64,000 nucleotides of DNA from Liolophura sinensis (Eukaryota; Mollusca; Polyplacophora; Chitonida; Chitonidae). The position numbers and the translations under genes were made by a program. This document shows positions 34,669-47,580 of this stretch, in pieces; the first letter of the stretch is position 1, and each line of letters starts with the position of its first letter. The notes beneath the pieces are model-generated. The model saw only the letters and a list, made by a program, of their open reading frames with translations. It was not told the origin of the DNA and searched no databases. The stretch spans positions 32,639,645 through 32,703,644 of the forward strand of contig NC_088305.1 in NCBI RefSeq assembly GCF_032854445.1, read 5' to 3'.

Positions 34669-35255
34669 TCACTCAGAATCAGGGTTGATGAAACGATCTC
34701 GATCAGTTAAAAGACACGATGTACGAGCACTGAAGTTCTCTCCAAGGATGAGTAACGGATCAGATGGACAGATCGCCGAGGTCTTAACAGTTAAGTTCTC
34801 CAGTACCAAAACGCCTTTTTTCTCCTGCCCGCTACCAGTGGATTGAAAGGGCGAATCACTTGGAGGTACATATAAACAGCCATACACAACGTCACATTGG
34901 AGGCTTAGAAATGAACTATTTACTTTAAAGGAAAGTCAAAAGTGGGTTCTGATGACGGGGGTAAACCATTTAGATACATGCAATATGTATAAACACACAT
35001 ATGCCCCGCATGGTCGGCCACGGGCAGACTGCACAGCCGGCACACAAAACGCAACATAGTCAGTCACAAATTCGGCTAGTACGCCTTTGGAGTATTTACA
35101 CCAGGTTGCGACAAAGCCCAGAAACTTTAAACTCATGAAGGCTCAAAAAAGTCAGTGTCATTAAACTTAGAATCCAACCCTTTAATATCTCAGAACAAGA
35201 AATATAATTCGTCCTACGGTCAGCGTCCTATTCCTTCTCCCGTCTCCACGTGGTC
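34669..35255 (-). pseudogene. LINE endonuclease fragment (unit 3)
   Basis: Near-identical to the unit 1 fragment: CLYVPPSDSPFQSTGSGQEK and LLILGENFSARTSCLLTDRD on the minus strand. Confidence 0.6.
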
Positions 35256-35370
35256 AACGCCATGTGAAGCGAGATCTACGATTACCAACTTGCCTTTTCC
35301 TAGTATCCTGATTTACCGTCTGTCCACAGATCCCTTAGAGTTTTCCGTTGTCTCAATGTCAGATCGTTAG

Positions 35371-37320
35371 ACACGCCTATACCTTTGTCCATGATTTTCT
35401 ACTTTCCTTTTATCCATCTTGTTACCCCACAGCAGGAACTTACATATTATAGGTCTTGGTTTACCATCCGAAGTTGACTCAACCCGCACGTAATGCTTGT
35501 ATATCACATTTTACCTCAGACATATCATAGATCCTTTCTGACCTAAACCCACTTATTTCGGCTAAAATTGATTATAGGTCAGGAGGAATCGTTCGGCGTT
35601 CCCGGTTAGCCCCAATGTCCCCTTAGGTAGTTAGGTGAGTGATCCAAACACCACTGGTCCCATGAACTACGTGTAAGCTCACTGGACATGTTGGTAGCTG
35701 GAAGCGCGACCCGCCTACATAAAAGCTGCAGTTGGTGTTTGTACGGAGGCTACCTGGCTGTTCCCCGACCCCGTGGAAGAATATAAAGTAATGAAGTAAG
35801 ACGGATTTATGCAAATAAAAGCCGTGAACAATTTCCAGTGACAAAAGAAAGACGCAAGGGATGTTCTGCGGGATTGAATTAAATCAGTATCCAAATCGTG
35901 TATTATGTAAATTGATAAATTGTCGATAATCGAAATAGATATCTTAGTTGGGTTGTGAATAACGTTTAGGCTTACACTAAAATGTAGCCAACACTATCAT
36001 GTGATGTAGTTGGATCGCTTAAACATAATTTACCATCGACTTTGTTGTTCGTAATGTAGCACATTACGTCTTAACCTATCTCTGTCAAACTTGTATCACT
36101 GAGTGGTATAAGTATGATATAATACTATGATAATTCCTATAAAATTGACCTATACTACTTCTCCATCGTCGTGGTATTAATCTTTCTGAATAATGTTTGC
36201 TTTCTTTTTGCATTTGCATCGGTTAATTTGTAGGTGTTGATTTTTGTGCTAGTGTTGAGATTCTGTTGAACTTGTCACAACTGCTTTTTAGACAAATATT
36301 ATCTTTAATCAGCAGCGAATTTTTTTTTGCACCAATCAGAACACTAACTTCCATATGCAACAGCCTTTGGTTCATCCCCATTTCCACTAACCATTTTTAT
36401 ACGTGTGGATGTGCGTTGAATTACTTGTACCTAATGTACTCCATTCTGTCTGAATGCATTTTCCATTCCCCGCCCCCAAGTTTTCGATGATTTCAGTCAA
36501 TATATTTTCTAGATGTAATGGTCCCTTTAGTTTTTTGACTCAAAAAATCCACTGGTTTCTAATGGAAGTATTTTATGATTGTTTTCTTCGTTTCTATGCC
36601 TAGTGGCATATACTAGCAAACACTCTACCATTGCTAATGTTACACGTAAAGTTGCATTTCCGCCTCAGCCACCGGTTAATAGGCGATCAGAATATTTTAT
36701 CTTTTTTCACATTGGAGAAGTAAATGTGCAGTTGTTTCTTTCTCTTTGCTACCAAGTTCGCTAACACATCATTCTGTTTCCTACCAGTGTTGTGAAGATA
36801 CGATTTTTAGAACATATTGAGTGCAAAAATTTTCACTGAAAATCTTGTATCTCCAATACTTTTGACATAGAAAGAAAGAAATAATCTTTGCATTGATATA
36901 GTTGCTGCTCCTGTAGAACATTTCTCCCATAAAGACCTGTATTTCCTGCAGGATTCTGTTCAGATGCACAAAACTGACCTATTGTCTGTTTGCATAACTT
37001 TAATAACAACGATCAATCTGATTGCTTGAATACAGGCATCGGAATTTGATTTGACAATGCATTGGTGAATTACTACTATTACATTCGTGCTTTTATCTGG
37101 TCATTTGATGACATGGTGTTATGTTCGGTTATGCTTTAAATTAATTTAGATTGAGCTAGTGGCTGCACTTTTTATAATTAGGGAAACAGGCGATGTTTGT
37201 CCTATACAGCATTTACACCTCACTGAATCAACTGTTAGGTAAGACATCAACGAGTTTAGCCAGAACCTTTTCATTAATTAGCTGTGTACTGATTCCAGTC
37301 CTTTCTATTATGTATAACAG
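35371..37320. other. Intron-like stretch before ankyrin exon 1 (unit 3)
   Basis: Matches 6640-8597. No gene recognised; T-run reduced to about 9 near 36320. Confidence 0.6.
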
Positions 37321-37419
37321 AATGGGGAGACACCTTTACATCAGGCGGCTTTACATGGCTACGAAGATTTTGTTCGTATTTTGGTGGAGCAGGGCGCCAA
37401 CGTCAACACACAGAATTCA
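37321..37419 (+). CDS. Ankyrin-repeat exon 1 (unit 3)
   Basis: Intact: NGETPLHQAALHGYEDFVRI then LVEQGANVNTQNS, 99 bases, phase 0. Acceptor TATAACAG, donor GTAAGT. Differs from unit 1 by Y to H and N to Y at exposed repeat positions. Confidence 0.85.
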
Positions 37420-37897
37420 GTAAGTAGTTATCTTCGATATTTTAATAATAATAATAATAATAATCACGTTTTTTTTCAGACACCAAGGTCCATAGGAACA
37501 GAAAAGTATACAAAAGAAGTAAGAAAAAACATCAAAATACCAGGAGCACAAAATGCTTTTACAAAATGTGTTTTAGGGTACGTGCACGCAACACTAGGCT
37601 CTGTTTGGGGTTTTCGAGTACATTCTTTCACCGTTCATATCTGTAAAGGATTTAAATAGACTTTCGGACTGCTGTTGTGCCAAACTTTCTAAATACCTAT
37701 TATTTAAGGGTGACAATTTAAGGACAGTGACTGCACTTGCCTTGATGTTTCTGTAGAATGGACACATAACTACTAAAATTTATCAATGTCATGCAGGCGA
37801 TGAAATTGTGGAATTTGTTCTGTGTTTTAATGGAATATACCATGTCATATCTGTTTTTCATGTCATTTTTTACTGATTCCTCATTGTGTTTACACAG
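37420..37897 (+). other. Intron between ankyrin exons (unit 3)
   Basis: GT-AG intron with (AAT)n at 37443-37464. Confidence 0.75.
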
Positions 37898-37996
37898 AAA
37901 AGACAAACAGCTTTACACCTGGCAACCTCAAGTGGTACCATGGGTCTTCTACGTCTACTGGTAGAGAACAGCGCTGATATAAACCTACAGGATCAG
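37898..37996 (+). CDS. Ankyrin-repeat exon 2 (unit 3)
   Basis: Intact: KRQTALHLATSSGTMGLL, then RLLVENSADINLQDQ; 99 bases, phase 0, acceptor TTTACACAG, donor GTACGT. Confidence 0.85.
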
Positions 37997-38665
37997 GTAC
38001 GTGGTTCTTGGCTACGGAATATTTCAACACTATTTATGTTGTGTTTTTCTCCTCATAACCTACACAGTTACATAGAGTGATAGTAGCTGTATATTGACAT
38101 ATTCTTTCACCACCACTCAATGTCTTCTTTTAAATCTTCCTTTTTCTTTTGTTTTACTACTCGTTTGTTGGCTATTTTTATTTAAGTAGTTTACTTGTGC
38201 TTTTCTATCTCCCAGTAGTTTGGACTTGGGCGGTTCTGTCGTGCAGGCAGCCAAACATTTCAACTAGGCATCAAAATAGATATTCGCAAGCTATCCGTCA
38301 ACTCAGACATACGTTGCGGGTCAAAAGTCACAAGATGAATTATCAATTTTGCGTCGCTGAACATTCACCAATGTTTAAGAAAGTATTTTCAAATTCAGTT
38401 TACTCAGACTGAAAGATCATATGTCTGAATACAGTTTAACAAACATTTTCGATCACTTCGATCATTTGCGCATGTGTTTTTATTATATATACAAGGAGCC
38501 TCTATAGCAATGTTTGCCGTATTTGTAAAGCTGTGTGAATGAACTTTTAAACGTAAGAACTTTTGAAATCGTTACATTCTTAAAGACATATTGAAACAAG
38601 GCGGAACGACAATCTTAAGCATAAGCATATATGACACCCATAATGGAGAAGAGATTTGAAAAAAC
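37997..38665. other. Intron-like stretch after ankyrin exon 2 (unit 3)
   Basis: Shorter than in unit 1; about 300 bases are missing near 38617. No gene recognised. Confidence 0.55.
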
Positions 38666-38801
38666 TTCCCAACCTGCGGATGGTCGTGGGTTTCCCACGG
38701 GCTGTGCCCGGCTTCCACTCAACATAATGCTGGCCGCCGTCGTATTAGTGAAATATTCTTGAGTATGGCGTAAAACACCAATCAAATAAATAAATAAAAA
38801 A
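38666..38801 (+). repeat. SINE 3' part with A-rich tail (unit 3)
   Basis: Same SINE tail: GCCGCCGTCGTATTAGTGAA, then CACCAATCAAATAAATAAAT. Confidence 0.75.
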
Positions 38802-38804
38802 CTT

Positions 38805-39295
38805 CCCCAGTGAGTCTGTCGGGGCCTTGGGATTTACCAACTTCACATTTATTTAAGGTAAATGCAGTTTCTTCCTCACAGATTGCGCTGTTCAAGATGT
38901 CATTACTTTCAAACTGATCTAAATCTTCATATTTCTCAAATGCGTTATCTTTACCCACGTTAACGTTAATCGGGTCCTTAAAATAGTTAAACAGTCCATG
39001 TTTCGGATTGGGATTACGAGGATTTGGGGAGTGAATACGACGGAGTATAGACCAAAAATGTTTGTCATTTACTGATTGCTGAAGGGATTGCCGTTGATGT
39101 GATTTTCAAACATATTTCTTGGATCGTATACAGGATTTACACTTAGTGCAATGTGATGTACATACGAAGAGTACTGTTGCAGCGATCCTTTCTAAGTATC
39201 CGGAAGGCACGCCTACATCCCCTTTCGATGCCATACATTTCCGGTCATACCACTTATTTCTGAATTTTCAGAGAGACGCACGAATTTTCACTTGA
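38805..39295 (-). pseudogene. LINE ORF2 linker fragment (unit 3)
   Basis: Minus strand, same as unit 1 with the 170-base extra segment; it ends next to the SINE tail. Confidence 0.55.
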
Positions 39296-39489
39296 ATGCA
39301 GTCTGCAGCACATTAGAATCTTGGATAATAATTTTACGCTGTGGTTGACATTCTCGGTTATTATTTGAGTGAAACTTACTATACTGTGTTTGAAGCGCTC
39401 TGATTCTAATTTATCCTTAGAGGTAGTTTCCATCTTATTTTCTCAGTGACTTTATTCCATGTTGAGGAGTAGTGATATCGAAGAGAGAT

Positions 39490-40368
39490 TACAGAGGTTA
39501 TTATTCTCCCAACCATTTGTGTGTTATCTGAATTGTACATTTTAAGAAATCCGTTTTCACTTTATTTGAATAGCTTCCTCAGCAACATAATTTTAGGATT
39601 TTACGTTACCACGGACCGACGTACAAGTGAAGGCGGTAGAACTCCGCCCACCTGTGTTTTTGTGCATTATTCTCATGATTTCGGACGTGTTGCAACCCAC
39701 AGTGTAAGTCACATTATTTCTTAGGACTCGTCCTGCCTTTTGGTTTTAACACTGTCAGACTGTTATCTTCCATGAAGTGCTCGTAGTTCACAGCTGTGTC
39801 ATTTTACCGATTCACCACGAGGTAGCCGAACTTATTCGAACTGGAATAATTTCCGCTTATGATGATAGAAGCTATTTTATTTTCCATTTGTACAGTTTAG
39901 TTGAGTACATGCAGGCATAAAATGTATAATATCATGGTAAAAGGAAATATTGAAAAACTGTATTGTAAGACCTAAAGTACACAATGTAAGCATAAACTCT
40001 GTTCCGCAAACGCGTAGTGATACATACATGAGTAATGTGGCTGTACGTATTTTCATTCTGACGTGTTTAATGTAGTCCGTTTATTAAAGCAGGGATGTAA
40101 CTCGAAGTCTCATATGATACAAGGTATATGATGTTTATGTCTCCGAATGTAAACAACCGTACTGGCTGACAAATCATGTTATTCTGTTACTGATAAACAG
40201 CTGCGTTTCATTCTTTTCTACAGACCTTTACCCTTCCATTCTCCATGCAACTGTGGATCATACAGTTATTAAACTGTCAATGGAACTTGATGAACCGTCG
40301 TTGGTTTAGTTATTTGAGAGTGTGGGTTATCTTGGTGCCTAAGTTCCCACTCTTTGTGGGAAGAGGCA
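39490..40368 (+). repeat. 5' LTR of BEL/Pao, left-truncated (unit 4)
   Basis: Shares its left breakpoint with unit 2 and has the GGCGG...CCGCC stem form. Confidence 0.75.
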
Positions 40369-40540
40369 TGATAGTAAAAGTACTGTCGACCAGCCAAACC
40401 TTAGAATACACGATGTCCTACCTGGACGGACTCGATGATCCCAGATGGACAGGATCTTTAAACGTGAGTGAAGGAGACACTCAGGATTCGGAAACAACTG
40501 TGAAACGGACAGTTGCAACTGATAAGGGTAAAGAACCATT

Positions 40541-41074
40541 ATGAAAACTCACCTTAACAATGTGAAGGGTGTGTGGAAAAAACTGGAACATGTGCTTACA
40601 GAATCTCAGTCCGAGAAAAACATCATGGTGTTGCGTGAAAGGCAGAAGATTTCTACATCTCTACAAGAAGTATCAAAAGACCACAACTTATTTCCACAGC
40701 TTAGTAAAGCTGCAGAAAGTTATCAGGAATGTGCTACCTGTACTGCCATTGATGAAGGCAGACAGGAGAGGGTTCAAGAGACGCTGACACTAATTGATGT
40801 GAATATTCAGGAGGTTTTGAATTCTGTGTCTCAGAGAACATCGTCTTCAAAATACCAAGTCTCCAGTAAAGGTTCATCACCTTCAGTGATAGCTAAGAAG
40901 CAGGCTAAAGCTGATGCTGCAAGAAATATGGCTGAATACGCTGCAAAGGAAGCTGATCGTCGGAAACGTCAAGCTGTACTGGATGCAGAAACCAGCGTAA
41001 GAAGGCAATTGACCTTGACCTTCTTAGGATTGAAACGGAAACGGCTGCGGTCGAGGCAGAGGTTCAGGGTTTAG
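40541..41074 (+). pseudogene. gag: BEL/Pao gag remnant (unit 4)
   Basis: Open 177-codon stretch, nearly identical to the unit 2 gag remnant, with the same shifted C-terminal end (RRQLTLTFLGLKRKR). Confidence 0.75.
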
Positions 41075-41507
41075 AGTCTATGGATGCGAGAAGCTTAAAA
41101 TCTCGCCATTCTCAATCCATTTTGCGATCACCAGTGGAGTCATTGTTCACAGAACAAGTGAATATGTGAAACAACTGGAACACGATAGTGGGAAAGACGT
41201 AATTGTCCGTTACTTTGAATCACAATCTCTTCGGTTAAGGTCTGTAACGCTCGTCATTTTCGAACTGTATCTAATACCGCTTAACCTGGAGCTAGGCTTA
41301 ACGGCCTTAACGGCACCCATGCTCGTTACATGCTCGTTGTTCATAGACTACGAATTTGAACTTTGATATGGGATTCATGTCTGGAAAATCCAATGTCTGC
41401 TCGGCATTATTGAAAACTGATGTCCGCTTCTCTCTTGTGTGTTACCGGCTTTATTTCCTATTTGTATAATTTCTTAAATACCTTTGTCTTTGGGAGCTAG
41501 TGTTAAA

Positions 41508-43657
41508 CGTTGTTTTGGAAATGGATCTTGCTATTATCGAATTGGAACGCCCTTTACGGACTGCGAATGGTATACGAATGTCGGACATGACCCTTATACT
41601 ATGTACCATAAGAATCGACCCACCATGACAGTTCGTACATACCCGGTAGTAGACGACCAAAGCAACGTGTCATTAGCCAAAGCCGAGCTTTTGGATCAAA
41701 TGTACATACACACTCAACCTTTTCGTACACACTTTCGTCATGAACAGGGTTTATCAAGACCTCGGGAAGATGAACTAGCGGTCTAGTCGCCAAATCTGTC
41801 GACGAAGACGCAGAATTTTCTCCTCCAACTTTGACTGAATGGGACAGTACTCCAAACCAAATAGTGATAACTGGTTTGTTTACGCGGAATTCACCGACAA
41901 AAGTCAGTGTGCTGAAAACCAGTATCCTACCGCATGGATGACCAAAATTCGAGACTAGGATCAGATCATTTACCCATGCAACGAAGCATGGGATTGCTGT
42001 GGGACCTTACCTCGGATACCTTTACCTTCAAGGTATCCTCAAGTGATAAACCGTATACTAGGAGAGGAATTCTGTCGTAAGTGAATAGTCTCCTTTGCAC
42101 ATATTGGGACTATCCACTTTCCACTTTTGTCTTCGCTGAAGAGAGTTCAAATATTCACACTTGGGTTTGTCGGGCCAGTCTCTCTTCAAGGAAAGTTGCT
42201 TCTGCTGGGGCTCATTTCGCACACTAAGGATTGGAAGGAACCTCTGTCACCTGACCTTAAAGAACAATTGGACCAGTAGAAGGATTCTTTCAGACTTGTG
42301 GAGAATTTGAACATACCAAGGACCTACGCAACGACATCCCTAGCAGACATACCAGAGAATGAGATTCAGATCTCCTGTGACGCTTCACAAAAGGCCCTTG
42401 CCGCAGCCGGCGAATTAAAGACGACTACTGACACAGAATCTTGGAGATTTATTCTGTGCAAAGCAAGAGTATCCCTACTTCACGCTCAGAACATACCACG
42501 TCTAGAACTGTGTGCAGCCGTCCTAGCTGTCGAGATATCTGAAGTCATTTCAGAGCACGTTAAATCCAACCCAATAAGGTCAGATTCTAAACGGAGAGTA
42601 AGATTGTTCTCGGATACATCGCCAGCGAAACTTGTACATTCTGTGTATATCTGACAAACAGAGTCAGCAGGATCAGAAAATCAACTAATCCAGAACAGTG
42701 GTCATTCGTACCAACGGATGGCAATCCAGCTGATATAGCAACTCGAGTAATAACGCCTACATTGAAAGCCATTGGCACATAGCTAACAGGTCTGGTGAGA
42801 CGCTTCGAGGAAACCAATAACTTTTCACCCTTGGTCGAACAGGATGATCAAATAATTACAGCATCTCCACGTCCAGAACTCGGATCAAGTCGCTTTGAGC
42901 GCTTTTCTACATGGCAAGGACTGACCAGGACGTTAAGCAACCTGAAACACACATGCCGCAATTTCATAAATGCTCTCAGAGGATTCATCTTTATCCGAGG
43001 AGCCGTCATTGAGTTCAGATCCGATAGAGGAAGTAACTTCGTCTGAGCAACGGTTAGCTTAAAGATAGACGCCATAAATGTGGGGTCTGGACCTACGAGG
43101 AATTTTCTGTATAACAAGGGAACAACGTGGGGTCTTCAACCCGCCACGTTCGTTCCACGTTGAAGGCGTGTGGGAACGCATGATTGGTGTCAGCCAAAGG
43201 ATTTTGGACTCGATATTGATGGACGACATGTCCCCCAGACACATAAGCCACAAAGCGCTAACTACATTTCTGGCAGAGGTGAGTGCCATATTAAACAATC
43301 TTAACATTGTTCCAGTCAACACGGATCCGGAATTTCCAATGATCTTATCCCCTGCCCAGTTGTTGACACGCAAAAACAACCAATGATGAAACCCCTAGAA
43401 GACTGGAGTATTAAAGGCCCAGTGATAACGAGTTCAGACAATAGCTGATACATTATGGAAGAGATGACGTTGTGAATCTTTGAGCTCTCTTAAGCGAAGA
43501 CAAAATTGGCAATGGCATGTTGGTCTGGTCGTTCGACCATCTTCCTGCAACAGACAAGCCAGTGCAAAAAGACAAAATTCGCGTTTCGAGGAATGACAAA
43601 GCCATTGTGTATACCCGACCCATTACTGACATAATCCCATTGTTGTCACCGTGGTGA
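41508..43657 (+). pseudogene. pol: BEL/Pao pol remnant (unit 4)
   Basis: Same pieces as unit 2: protease start VVDDQSNVSLAKAELLDQM, protease end deleted, RNase H open from 42298 (EIQISCDASQKALAAAGEL; RLELCAAVLAVEISEV intact here), integrase (VEGVWERMIGVSQRILDSIL, 43161-43220), shortened C-terminal domain to 43657. Confidence 0.82.
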
Positions 43658-43727
43658 TTCTATTTTAACAGCTACCTTTGGTGACACCCCAGTAACCACT
43701 GATATCGAAGTATGGCATCTTTACAGA

Positions 43728-44299
43728 CACTTTATTTTACTTTACTTGTTTTTATGGATAGCTTCCTCAGCAACATAGGTTTAATTTCCGCTTATGATGA
43801 CAGAAGATGTTTTATCGTCCATTTGTATAGTTTAGTTGAGTACATGTAGCACATACAAATGTATAGTAACATGGTAATAGGAAATATTGAAAAACTACGT
43901 TGTAAGACGTAAAGTACACAGTGTAAACATAAACTCTGCTCCACATACGCGTAGTGATACATAATGAGTAATGTAGCTGTACGTATTTTCATTGTGACGT
44001 GTTTAATGTGGTCCGCTTTTTAAAGCAGGGATGTAACTCGAAGTCTCATATAATACAAGGCGTTCAATGTGGATGTCACCGAATGTAAACAAGCGTAATG
44101 GCTGACAATCATGTTATTCTGTTACTATTAAACAGGAGCGTTTCTTTCTTTTCTTTAGACTTTTACCCTTCTATTCTCCATGCAACTGTGGATCGTACAT
44201 GCAATAAACTGTCAGAGGAACTTGATGAAATGATGATGATGTAGTTATTTGAGAGTGCCGGTAACTTAGTGCAAATCTCACTCTTTGTGGGAAAAGGCA
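43728..44299 (+). repeat. 3' LTR of BEL/Pao (unit 4)
   Basis: Same left-shortened form as in unit 2, ending near AAAAGGCA and followed by TGATAACCTC. Confidence 0.75.
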
Positions 44300-44320
44300 T
44301 GATAACCTCAAAGCACTCAC

Positions 44321-44935
44321 TCACTCAAAATCAAGGTTGGTAAAACGATCTCGATCAGCTAAAGGGCTAAGGTTTGATGTATGAGCACCAAAGTTCTCTC
44401 CAAGGATCAGAAACGGATGAGGTGGACAGATCGCAGAGGTATTAAAAGTTAGGTTCTCCAGTACCAAAACGCCTTCTTTCTCCTGCCCGCTACCAGTGGA
44501 GTAAAAGGGTGCATCACGTGGGGGTACATATAAACAGCCATACACAACGTGACTTTGGAGGCTTAGAATTGAACTGTTTACTTTGAAGGAAAGTAAAAAT
44601 TGTTTCTGATGATGGAGGTTAACCATTTAGAGATGTGCCAGATGTATAAACACACATATGCCCCGGCATGGTCGGCCACGGGCAGACTGCACAGCCGGCA
44701 CACAGAACGCAACATAGTTAGTCACATATTCGGCTAGTACGCCCTTGGAGTCTTTACACCATGTTGCGACAAAACCCAGAAACCTCAAACCCATGAAGGC
44801 TAAAAAAGTCAATGTCATTAAACTTAGAATCCAACCCTTTAATATCTCAGAACAAGAACTATAATTCGTCCTACGGCCAGCGTCCTGTTCCTTCTCACGT
44901 CTCCACGTGGTTGACCCCAGTTGCGTCGACGCCAT
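44321..44935 (-). pseudogene. LINE endonuclease fragment (unit 4)
   Basis: Type-B version, a little longer and more open: GFVATWCKDSKGVLAEYVTN, SARGRPCRGICVFIHL, then after a frame change CLYVPPRDAPFYSTGSGQEK and FLILGENFGAHTSNLSPLAD. It retains residues after the GENF loop that type A has lost. Absent from unit 2. Confidence 0.6.
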
Positions 44936-45123
44936 GTCTTATAGCCAATGTTGTCACCCTAGATCTAGATCGTTGCGTAGTAAGCAGGCCATGTGAAGCG
45001 AGATCTACGATTATCAACTTGCCTTTTTCTAGTATCCTGATTTACCGTCTGCCCACAGACCCCTTAGAGTTTTCTGTTGTCTCAATGTCAGATCGTTTGA
45101 CACGCCTATACCTTTGTTCATGA

Positions 45124-46894
45124 GTTTCTATTTACCTTGTATTCATCCTGTTACCCCACAGCAGGAACTTACATATTATAGGTCTTGTTTTACCATCCGA
45201 AGTTGACGCAACGCGTTCGTAATGCTTGTATATCACATTTTACCTCAGACATATCATGGATCCTTTCTGACCTAAATCCACTTATTTCGGATAAAATTGA
45301 TTATAGGTCAGGAGGATTCGTTCGGCGTTCCCGGTTAGCCCCATTGTCCCCTTAGGTAGTTAGGTGAGTGATCAAAACACGACTGGTCCCATGAACTACG
45401 TGTAAGCTCACCGGACATGTTGGTAGCTGGAAGCACGACCCGCCTACACAAAAGCTGCAGTTGGTGTTTGTACGGAGGCTACCTGGCTGTTCCCCGACCC
45501 CATGGAAGAATATAAAGTAATGAAGTAGGACGGATTTATGCAAATAAAAGCCGTGAAGAGTTTCCAGTGACGAAAAAAAAACGCAAGGGATGTTCTGCGG
45601 GATTGAATTAAATCAGTATCCAAATCGTGTATCATGTAAATTGATAAATTGTCGATCATCGAAATAGATATCTGAGTTGGGTTGTGAATAACGTTTAGGC
45701 TTACACTAAAATGTAGCCAACACTATCATGTGATGTAGTTGGATAATTTACCATGGACTCTGTTGTTCGTAATGTAGCACATTATCTCTTAACTTATCTC
45801 TGTCAAATTTGTATTACTGAGTGGTATAAATATGATATAATATCATGATAATTCCGATAAAATTGACCTATACTACTTCTCCATCGTCGTGGCATTAATC
45901 TTTCTGAATAATGCTTGTTTTCTTTTTGCATTTTCATCGGTTTATTTGTAGGTGTTGATTTTTACGCTACTGTTGAGACTCTGTTGAACTTGTCACAACT
46001 GCTTTTTACACAAACAATATCTATAATCAGCAGAGAAATTTGTTTTTTTTTTTGCACCAATCAGAAGACAAACTTCCCTACGCAACAGCCATTGTTTCAT
46101 CCCCATTTCCACTAACCATTTTTATTAATGTGGTTGTGCGTTGAATTACTTGTAGCTGATGTATTCCATTGTCTCTGAATGCATTTTCCATCCCTGTTAT
46201 TTTGGCAATATTCTCTGTTACACGTAAAGTTGCATTTCCGCCTCAGCCACCGGTTAATAGACGATCACAATATTTTATCTTTTTCACATTGGAGAAATAA
46301 AGGTGCAGTTGTTTCTTTCTCTTTGTTACCAAGCTAACACATCATTCTGTTTCCTACCAGTTTTTTGAAGATACGAGTTTTAGGACATATCCAGTGCAAA
46401 ATTGTTCACTGAAAATCTTTTTATCTCCAATACTTTTGACACAGACAGAAGGAAATATTCTTTACATTGATATAGTTGCTGCTCCTGTAGAACATTTCTC
46501 CCATAAAGACATGTATTTCCTGCAGGATTCTGTTCAGATGCACAAAACTGTCCTATTCTCTGTTTGCATAACTTTAATAACAACGATCAATCTGATTGCT
46601 TGAATACAGGCATCGGAATTTGATTTGACAATGCATTGGTGAATTACTACTATTACATTCGTGCTTTTATCTGGTCATTTGATGACATGGTGTTATCTTC
46701 GGTTATGCTTTAATTTAGATTAGACTGAGCTATTGGCAGCGCGTTTTATAATTTGGGAAACAGGCGATATTTGTCCTATACAGCATTTACACCTCACTGG
46801 ATCAACTGTTAAGTAAGACATCAATAAGATTAGCAGGATCCTTTTCATTAATTTGCTGTGTACTGATTCCAGTCCTTTGTATCATGTATAACAG
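45124..46894. other. Intron-like stretch before ankyrin exon 1 (unit 4)
   Basis: Matches units 1 and 3. No gene recognised. Confidence 0.6.
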
Positions 46895-46993
46895 AATGGG
46901 GAGACACCTTTACATCAGGCGGCTTTACATGGCAACGAAGATTGTGTTCGTATTTTGGTGGAGCAGGGCGCCAACGTCAACACACAGAATTCA
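46895..46993 (+). CDS. Ankyrin-repeat exon 1 (unit 4)
   Basis: Intact: NGETPLHQAALHGNEDCVRI, then LVEQGANVNTQNS; 99 bases, phase 0, acceptor TATAACAG, donor GTAAGT. Shares the F-to-C change with unit 2, consistent with the B lineage. Confidence 0.85.
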
Positions 46994-47481
46994 GTAAGTA
47001 GTTATCTTCGATATTTTAATAATAATAATAATAATAAAAATACCGCTTTATTTCAGACACCAAGGTCCATAGGAACAGAAAATTATACAAAAGAAGTAAG
47101 AAAAACATCAAAATACCAGGAGCACAAAATGCACAATGCTTTTATAAAATATGTTTTAGAGTACGTGAACGCAACACTAGGCTCTGTTTGGGGTTTTCGA
47201 GTACATTCTTTCACCGTTCATATCTGTAGAGGATTTAAATAAAGTTTCGGACTGCTGTTGTGCAAAACTTTCTGAATAGCTATTATTTAAGGGTGACAAT
47301 TTAAGGACGGTGACAGCACTTTGCCGTGATGTTTTTGTAGAATGGGCACAAAATTTTTAAAATATATAAATGTCATGCAGGCGATGAAATTGTGGAATTT
47401 GTTCTGTGTTTTAATGGAATATACCATGTCATATCTGTTTTTCATGTCATTTTTTACTGATTCCTCATTGTGTCTACACAG
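46994..47481 (+). other. Intron between ankyrin exons (unit 4)
   Basis: GT-AG intron with (AAT)n at about 47018-47037. Confidence 0.75.
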
Positions 47482-47580
47482 AAAAGACAAACAGCTTTAC
47501 ACCTGGCAGCCTCATGTTGTAGAATGGGTCTTCTACGTCTACTGGTAGAGAACAGCGCTGATATAAACCTACAGGATCAG
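47482..47580 (+). CDS. Ankyrin-repeat exon 2 (unit 4)
   Basis: Intact frame: KRQTALHLAASCCRMGLL, then RLLVENSADINLQDQ. The turn GTMG of the other copies reads CRMG here, so the conserved glycine is lost. Acceptor TCTACACAG, donor GTACGT. Confidence 0.82.

Larger units (their letters stand above)
28660..39341 (+). repeat. Tandem segmental-duplication unit 3 (type A)
   Basis: Complete 10.7-kb copy of unit 1 with the same order of SINE, BEL/Pao, LINE endonuclease fragment, two ankyrin exons, SINE tail and LINE linker. The main difference from unit 1 is a deletion of roughly 300 bases between the second ankyrin intron and the SINE tail (near 38617). Confidence 0.92.
39490..44299 (+). mobile_element. 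BEL/Pao LTR retrotransposon, internally deleted (unit 4)
   Basis: Type-B copy. 5' LTR about 39490-40368 (left-truncated), 3' LTR about 43728-44299. Same internal deletions as unit 2. Confidence 0.85.
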
